The notes below the pieces were generated by a model. The model was not told where the DNA came from, did not search any database, and saw only the letters and a program-made list of their open reading frames with translations. Shown in pieces: positions 16,068 to 20,655 of a DNA stretch of 20,655 nt. The stretch is from contig JBBIKS010000042.1 of NCBI GenBank assembly GCA_037445375.1, forward strand, positions 1 to 20,655, in the 5' to 3' direction. Numbering within the stretch: the stretch's first letter is position 1; each line of letters starts with the position of its first letter. Made by a program: the position numbers and the translations under genes. Source of the stretch: DYHD01 sp037445375. GTDB lineage: Bacteria > Nitrospirota > Thermodesulfovibrionia > Thermodesulfovibrionales > Dissulfurispiraceae.

Positions 16068-18371
16068 TTAGTCTTTTTTATAATCCTGATTATCAAGGAT
16101 ACGCCTTATCATTCTCAAAAGTTTTTCGGGAGCAACAGGTTTTGATATGAAATATGCTTTGCCCTCAAGCAGCGACTCGTAGTTTACTAAGTCCTGACCA
16201 TAACCACTCATAAAAAGCACCTTGACATCGGGCTTTATTACCTGTATATCTCTAATGAGTTCTTTGCCATTTTTCTTAGGCATTATTACATCTGACAAAA
16301 CTATATCTATCTCGTCCTTATGCTCAGAGAATACCTCCAAAGCCTCCAGACCATCAGCCGCCTCAAAAACCCTGTAACCAGATTTTCCTAATAACTCAGC
16401 GTATGCTTCTCTCACAAAAGCCTCATCTTCTGTGATAAGAATAGTCTCAGAGCCATGTATATCGGTTGAACTGCATATTCTAAATTTTTCCGCTTTTGCC
16501 TCATCGGCATCCGATTCTATTAAAGGCAGATAAATCTTGAAGGTTGTTCCTTTGCCAATTTCGCTATAGACATTTATGAAACCGTTATGCTGTTTTACTA
16601 TCCCATATACGGTTGAAAGCCCAAGCCCTGTGCCTCTGCCTACTTCCTTTGTCGTAAAAAAGGGGTCAAATATATTCTTTATAACTTCTGGAGCAATTCC
16701 TATCCCGGTATCGCTGATCGAAATCATTGCAAAATGACCTGCTTTCCCATACTCATGCATATTTATAAAATCCTCATCAATACCGAAACAGTCTGTCTCT
16801 ATCAAAAGTCTCCCGCCATTTGGCATGGCATCTCGTGCATTGGTTGCAAGGTTCATAAGAATCTGCTCTATCTGGATAGGGTCTGCCATGACCACTAACT
16901 TGTCATCTTTGAGATTTGTCTTTAGTTCTATATTTTCTTCAAGTAATCTTCTTAAAAGCCTCTCTATCTTTGTGATCACTTCATTGATATCTAATGGCAC
17001 CGGATTAGTAAGCTGTTTTCTACTGTATGCAAGAAGGCTGCTGACAAGGTTTGCAGCCCTTTCGGATGATTTGAGTATCTGCTCTACATATCGGGTTAAT
17101 GTGGGGTCTTTATCAAGTTTCATTTGAAGCAGATTTCCATATCCGATTATTGCTGTAAGGATATTATTAAAATCATGAGCAATACCGCCAGATAGAATGC
17201 CTATTGATTCGAGCTTTTGGGACTGGCGGAGTTGTTCCTCAAGCTGCCTGCGTTTTGTTACATCCCTTGCAAGCAGAATCAGATTGGTCACATCTCCTGT
17301 TTGATTCCTGATATATGAAACTGAAACCTCAAAAATTATAGAATTGCCTTCTTTATCATATAAAATTCTCTCGTATGTACTGGATTCGGCATGATTTGTG
17401 CTGCTATTAATCAGGCATTTATCACATGGAGCTTTTGAATTACTAAAAATTTCGTAGCATGTCTTGCCCAGCATATCTTTAGGACTAAAACTGAATTTAT
17501 CTTGATAATAGGTTATGGCAAGATTAGTATGCAGAACCTTAAATGTACCGCTTTCAAGGATAAATATTGGATCGCTAATACTGTTTAAGATAGTCTCGTT
17601 GAATTCCTTTGCTATGCGCAGTTCTTTTGCCTTATTTTCTAACTCAAGAACCTTTTTCTCTAATGAATGCATCATTACTTTAATAGAGTTGCTCAGAAAC
17701 TCTATCTCTTTTGTGCCTTTATAATCAGGAACGGAATCACTATTTAGTGATTTAATAATTGAATTTATAGGATTTCTGATAGTTTTATTGAGAAACCATA
17801 CGAGACAAAGGATTGACAATAAAAGGACTAAGCTAGATGCTATGTATGAGATTCGCACCTTATTTTCAATAGCTGAGTATTTGGCAGGATTAACGACTAT
17901 GAGTATTTGCCATTGCCATGGTTGAAAAGAAAAATAATAGATGTAGCGTAGCTCACTATCAAATTTTACTGAAGTTATTATACCGTCTTTTTGTAATGCA
18001 ATATCAAAGACAGCTTTATCAATAGAGCCTTTATTTAAAAGCTCCTTATCCCCAGAGTATATCAGGATGTTAATATCCTTCTGCCTTGCGTAGGTCTCAA
18101 TACTGTCCAGAGTCAATCCCTTCTTGATAATTTGGGATACTTCATCGCCCGCCATCCCTTCATGAAGGATGTCTGTCAAGCTGTTGTCGCAGATATTAAA
18201 AATCTCGTCTGAATAAGTCAGGATATCTCTTTGAATATATTGTTCTGCAAAATCGGATACCGCCTTAAGGTTGAAATAATAAAAACCCCCCCCTATTAAG
18301 ATAATTATAAAAATAATTGGGGAAACGATCTTAAAAATAATCGGTTTATTTTCGAGCTTAAAAAAATTCAT
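16068..18371 (-). CDS. Membrane-bound hybrid histidine kinase with PAS and receiver domains
   Basis: Signal-sensing kinase of 767 residues. In order: membrane segment 1 (about 11-33), an extracytoplasmic sensor region (34-172) of single-Cache-like size, membrane segment 2 (173-194), a HAMP-like and coiled-coil linker (195-258), a PAS domain (about 258-375) with C305, C316 and C319, a HisKA helix with phospho-accepting His399 (GGIAHDFNN), a HATPase domain (N box NLATNARDA, G1 DTGIGI, F box FDPFFTT, G2 GRGTGLGLS), and a C-terminal receiver with phosphorylatable Asp694 (LSDVIMP), Ser722 and Lys744. No output DNA-binding domain is present, so a separate partner or phosphorelay is expected. The ATG lacks a clear ribosome binding site. 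It follows the binding-protein gene across a MITE-like element. Confidence 0.93.
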   Translation of the reverse strand: MNFFKLENKPIIFKIVSPIIFIIILIGGGFYYFNLKAVSDFAEQYIQRDILTYSDEIFNICDNSLTDILHEGMAGDEVSQIIKKGLTLDSIETYARQKDINILIYSGDKELLNKGSIDKAVFDIALQKDGIITSVKFDSELRYIYYFSFQPWQWQILIVVNPAKYSAIENKVRISYIASSLVLLLSILCLVWFLNKTIRNPINSIIKSLNSDSVPDYKGTKEIEFLSNSIKVMMHSLEKKVLELENKAKELRIAKEFNETILNSISDPIFILESGTFKVLHTNLAITYYQDKFSFSPKDMLGKTCYEIFSNSKAPCDKCLINSSTNHAESSTYERILYDKEGNSIIFEVSVSYIRNQTGDVTNLILLARDVTKRRQLEEQLRQSQKLESIGILSGGIAHDFNNILTAIIGYGNLLQMKLDKDPTLTRYVEQILKSSERAANLVSSLLAYSRKQLTNPVPLDINEVITKIERLLRRLLEENIELKTNLKDDKLVVMADPIQIEQILMNLATNARDAMPNGGRLLIETDCFGIDEDFINMHEYGKAGHFAMISISDTGIGIAPEVIKNIFDPFFTTKEVGRGTGLGLSTVYGIVKQHNGFINVYSEIGKGTTFKIYLPLIESDADEAKAEKFRICSSTDIHGSETILITEDEAFVREAYAELLGKSGYRVFEAADGLEALEVFSEHKDEIDIVLSDVIMPKKNGKELIRDIQVIKPDVKVLFMSGYGQDLVNYESLLEGKAYFISKPVAPEKLLRMIRRILDNQDYKKD

Positions 18372-18382
18372 AAAGTTCTATT

Positions 18383-18518
18383 TAGTGTCTGTTTATAAAC
18401 TGTGCGAGTTGTGTTTTTTCGTCATTCTGGCTTGCGTAGAATCGTTCTTTAAGCAAGGATTCTGGACTCGCTTCGTTTGCGTGAATGACAAAAAACTCGA
18501 CTTTATAAACAGGCTCTA
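18383..18518. repeat. MITE-like element, family copy 3, providing a stop codon
   Basis: The ends TAGTGTCTGTTTATAAA (18383-18399) and, inward from 18518, TAGAGCCTGTTTATAAA differ at two positions and both begin with TA. The core is different from copies 1 and 2 and has an inner inverted pair GTCATTC (about 18421-18427) and GAATGAC (about 18483-18489). The first three bases of the right terminus on the minus strand, TAG, are the stop codon of the upstream binding-protein gene. Confidence 0.8.
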
Positions 18519-19679
18519 CTTAAATATAGGTTTGGCAGTAGCAAGCTTTTCGGGCCACACAATCTCTTTTTTGCCCTTCTGCCATTGTGTTATATATACA
18601 TGCTGCCTTACTTGCTTTCCAGTTTGATCAACACCGTATCTCCCAATAATTGTAACAATATCCATCTTAAAAAGTGTATCACGAACCTTTTTCAGCTCTA
18701 AAGTGCCTGAGCGTCTGACTGCCTCCTCAAGCACCTGTCCGCAGGCATATGCAAGGGATGAGTGATATTGAGGCGGTTTCTTGAAGGTCTTTAAATAATC
18801 ATCATTGAACTTTCTAGCTAAAGGGAAATTCGCCCTAACTTCCCAAAGTGAAGATGAAAAGGTAAGGTTAGCATCTTTTGCAAGTTTTTCTTGATATGCA
18901 TCAAGTGTTGCACCTACGGAGGCATAATAGGCTTTAGGGTGATAATTAATTGCTTTCAATGCAATTCTCATATCCACCGCTTCATTGAAGTGTCCGCCTA
19001 CTATTAATGCTTGGGCGCCGGAATCCTTGACCTTTTTTGCAAGATATGTCAAATCACTTGTATCTTTCCTGAAAGATTCCGATAAAAGAATTTCCAATCC
19101 AAACTTCTTCGCAAAAGAAATTGAACCCTGAGCAACCTCTATTGAGTGTGCATCGTCAGCATAAATTACTGCTATTTTTTTGATATCATTTCTGACAAGC
19201 AATTCAATAAATCCTTGAGAAACTCTGCCCGACGGTGTATAAACACCGATGGCATTTTTGTAATTCTTCTCCCAAAGACTGTCCGCACCTGCTCCTGATA
19301 TCAAAAGCGGATAATCGTATTTCTCCGCTACAGGCAAAACAGCTTGTGTTATAGGAGATGAATATGGACCAAAAAGAAAATCAATCTTTTCTATGGTAAT
19401 CATTTGCTCATAAATAGCTTGAGCGGTTTCTGCATCGCTTTTATCATCATATATTATTACATTTACCTTCCTGCCCAAAAGACCGCCTTTATCATTTACA
19501 TGCTTCTCCCAAAGCCTGAATCCGTTCATCTGGGCATTTCCTATAACAGAGAATTTGCCGGAAAGGGCGAGGGAGACACCGATCCTGATAGGCTTTTCGC
19601 TTGAATACGAAGATATGACTGAGATAATTAAGATAAAAGATAATACTATTGAGATATAAAAGAACTTAGACCTTTCCAT
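18516..19679 (-). CDS. Periplasmic ABC-type ligand-binding protein (LivK-like, type 1 fold)
   Basis: Substrate-binding protein of the branched-chain amino acid/amide family, 387 residues. It has an N-terminal signal peptide (about 1-27, hydrophobic ISIVLSFILIISVISSYS), then IRIGVSLALSGKFSVIGNAQMNGFRLWEKHVN and GGLLGRKVNVIIYDDKSDAETA, the classic first-lobe sequences, followed by FGPYSSPITQAVLPVAEK and KIAVIYADDAHS. No lipobox cysteine follows the signal peptide. The ATG at 19679 has AGGAG 8 bases upstream. No permease or ATPase genes are nearby; the next gene is a hybrid kinase, so it may serve sensing rather than transport. The ligand cannot be named. The stop codon is contributed by the adjacent repeat. 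Confidence 0.92.
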   Translation of the reverse strand: MERSKFFYISIVLSFILIISVISSYSSEKPIRIGVSLALSGKFSVIGNAQMNGFRLWEKHVNDKGGLLGRKVNVIIYDDKSDAETAQAIYEQMITIEKIDFLFGPYSSPITQAVLPVAEKYDYPLLISGAGADSLWEKNYKNAIGVYTPSGRVSQGFIELLVRNDIKKIAVIYADDAHSIEVAQGSISFAKKFGLEILLSESFRKDTSDLTYLAKKVKDSGAQALIVGGHFNEAVDMRIALKAINYHPKAYYASVGATLDAYQEKLAKDANLTFSSSLWEVRANFPLARKFNDDYLKTFKKPPQYHSSLAYACGQVLEEAVRRSGTLELKKVRDTLFKMDIVTIIGRYGVDQTGKQVRQHVYITQWQKGKKEIVWPEKLATAKPIFK

Positions 19680-19719
19680 AAGTTAACTCCTATTATAGCC
19701 AAAAGTATAAAGTTTAAAT

Positions 19720-19794
19720 GTAGCCGCAAACTTCAGTTTGCGTGTTTTGTTTGTTTTCAATGCGTTACAAACGCAGGCTAAAGCCTGCGACTAC
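19720..19794. repeat. Inverted pair of REP-like hairpins (REPIN-like)
   Basis: GTAG (19720-19723) precedes the hairpin CGCAAAC-TTCA-GTTTGCG (19725-19742). An inverted partner CGCAGGCT-AA-AGCCTGCG (19772-19789) is followed after one base by CTAC (19791-19794). GTAG at the foot of a hairpin is the mark of REP sequences mobilised by RAYT (REP-associated tyrosine) transposases, and opposed pairs form REPINs. No RAYT gene is in the window. The site lies upstream of the binding-protein gene. Confidence 0.7.
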
Positions 19795-19929
19795 CAAAAG
19801 CAAAACTTTTGCAAGAGCCTCATCTGTCTGCCATGCCAATGGCACAAGCAGCCGCTTAGAGAATGAAGTTATTAATTAAAAGTAGCAGAATCAATCCCAA
19901 TAATGCAACAAATTGTAGAGCTTTCTAAA

Positions 19930-20140
19930 TAGAGTCTGTTTATAAAGTCTGATTTCAGCTTAAATCCATAATTCCTGTGGGAATCCAGAATCCTTATAAA
20001 AAACACTGGATGCCTGATTAAGATTGTTCAGCAGGTCGTAAGCGGGGAACACCTCGGGCGTGGCGATATATACAATAGACAAGGACGCAAAAAATAAAAC
20101 AAACTTACTTTTACTTTATAAACTTTATAAAATGGCTCTA
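19930..20140. repeat. MITE-like element, family copy 4 (longest)
   Basis: The left end TAGAGTCTGTTTATAAA (19930-19946) is the consensus terminus. Inward from 20140 the other end reads TAGAGCCATTTTATAAAG, followed by a second partial TTTATAAAG, suggesting a small internal duplication. The 211-base core is unrelated to the other copies. Together with the REP pair it accounts for most of the 525-base gap 19680-20204; the remainder (about 19800-19929 and 20141-20204) shows nothing I can name. Confidence 0.7.
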
Positions 20141-20204
20141 AATATAGCAATTTCTATGGTCAAACTTTGGCAATGCCAATGAAAAATCAAGAGGCGATAT
20201 TAAG

Positions 20205-20278
20205 GGTGGGCGAGGGGATTCGAACCCCCAACAACTGGAGCCACAGTCCAGTGCTCTGACCATTGAACTACGCCCACC
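20205..20278 (-). tRNA. tRNA-His (anticodon GUG)
   Basis: On the minus strand a full cloverleaf: an extra 5' G (20278), acceptor GTGGGCG paired with CGCCCAC, D arm GTTC...GAGC, anticodon stem CTGGA/TCCAG around CTGTGGC (anticodon GTG), T arm GGGGG-TTCGAAT-CCCCT. The G at -1 opposite C73 is the identity element of tRNA-His. CCA is not encoded. Only 3 bases separate it from the tRNA-Arg gene upstream. Confidence 0.96.
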
Positions 20279-20281
20279 ATA

Positions 20282-20355
20282 CACGCCTGGAGAGATTCGA
20301 ACTCCCGACCCTCTGCTTAGAAGGCAGATGCTCTATCCAACTGAGCTACAGGCGC
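20282..20355 (-). tRNA. tRNA-Arg (anticodon UCU)
   Basis: Minus-strand cloverleaf with acceptor GCGCCTG/CAGGCGT (one G-U pair at the end), D arm GCTC...GAGC, anticodon stem TCTGC/GCAGA around CTTCTAA (anticodon TCT), T arm GGGAG-TTCGAAT-CTCTC, discriminator G. CCA is not encoded. It is likely transcribed with the neighbouring tRNA-His. Confidence 0.96.
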
Positions 20356-20375
20356 ATTAAAGATATTCTGTCTTA

Positions 20376-20401
20376 GTTTACAGTTTATGATAACTGTAAA
20401 C
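20376..20401. other. Perfect 10-base inverted repeat between tRNA-Pro and tRNA-Arg genes
   Basis: GTTTACAGTT (20376-20385) and AACTGTAAAC (20392-20401) are exact inverse complements around a 6-base centre, 21 bases upstream of the tRNA-Arg 5' end. It has no T-run. It could be an operator, a processing hairpin, or a weak terminator after tRNA-Pro. Confidence 0.5.
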
Positions 20402-20516
20402 GTTAGCCCGTAATCATAAAAATCTTTTAGATAATTTCAATACCCGTTAATATAACGTAATTTAAAGCTTGCTACTACATAAATTTGGTTAGATTCAGGT
20501 ATATTATCAATCTATA

Positions 20517-20594
<78 letters not shown>

Positions 20595-20644
20595 TTAAGA
20601 GAAATAAATAACATACATGATTAAAATGCTTTATGTCAATTCTA

Positions 20645-20655
20645 TGGTCGGGGCG
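20645..20655 (-). tRNA. 3' end of another tRNA, cut by the window edge
   Basis: Minus strand CGCCCCG-A-CCA (20655-20645) repeats exactly the 3' acceptor strand, discriminator and encoded CCA of the tRNA-Pro at 20517-20594. It is probably a second proline tRNA or another tRNA with the same acceptor stem; the anticodon lies outside the window. Confidence 0.6.

Noticed and set aside
19681..19720. TATAAT-like promoter before the binding-protein gene
   Set aside because: TATAAT occurs on the minus strand directly next to the ribosome binding site, which would place the transcript start inside it; no matching -35 box.

Overview
The window looks like part of a Gram-negative bacterial chromosome of moderate to low GC. 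It carries a type II secretion (T2SS) operon, a menaquinone gene of the futalosine pathway (mqnA), a gap-pgk glycolytic pair and many short intergenic repeats. This mix, and the T2SS gspK-L-M-N type, would suit Nitrospirota or a related deltaproteobacterial-grade lineage. That placement is inference from gene content; there is no rRNA here.

Layout: mqnA is the only protein gene on the + strand (70-885). It faces a minus-strand cluster read as a DUF1015-family gene, gap and pgk (4761 down to 1273), in which pgk follows gap by 2 bases and its ribosome binding site lies in the gap tail. Next is the T2SS operon, read from 15699 down to 5157 as gspE-F-G-H-I, then typA/bipA, then gspJ-K-L-M-N. Several junctions overlap by 4-14 bases (E/F, H/I, J/K, M/N). 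gspC, gspD and a prepilin peptidase are not in the window. A ribosome-associated GTPase gene (typA) sits between gspI and gspJ, and its protein reads like the Bacteroidota/Chlorobiota branch, so it may have been acquired. Upstream of the operon lie a hybrid histidine kinase (16068-18371) and a periplasmic type 1 (LivK-like) binding protein (18516-19679), which may form a sensing pair. The right end is a minus-strand tRNA cluster: a partial tRNA at the edge, then Pro(UGG), Arg(UCU) and His(GUG).

The main non-genic signal is a family of short elements with inverted ends close to TAGAGTCTGTTTATAAA and TA at most boundaries, as in non-autonomous IS630/Tc1-mariner-type MITEs. Two complete copies share a core with 65 identical bases (1043-1107 and 15900-15964) and each sits beside a second, different inverted-repeat element. 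Two others have unrelated cores (18383-18518, which supplies the stop codon of the binding-protein gene, and 19930-20140). A fifth, degenerate one lies between gspF and gspG. REP/REPIN-like hairpins flanked by GTAG occur at 19720-19794 and 12699-12771. No CRISPR array, phage or complete insertion sequence was seen, and no clearly new multi-gene system. The strongest candidates for follow-up are the repeat family and the typA insertion.
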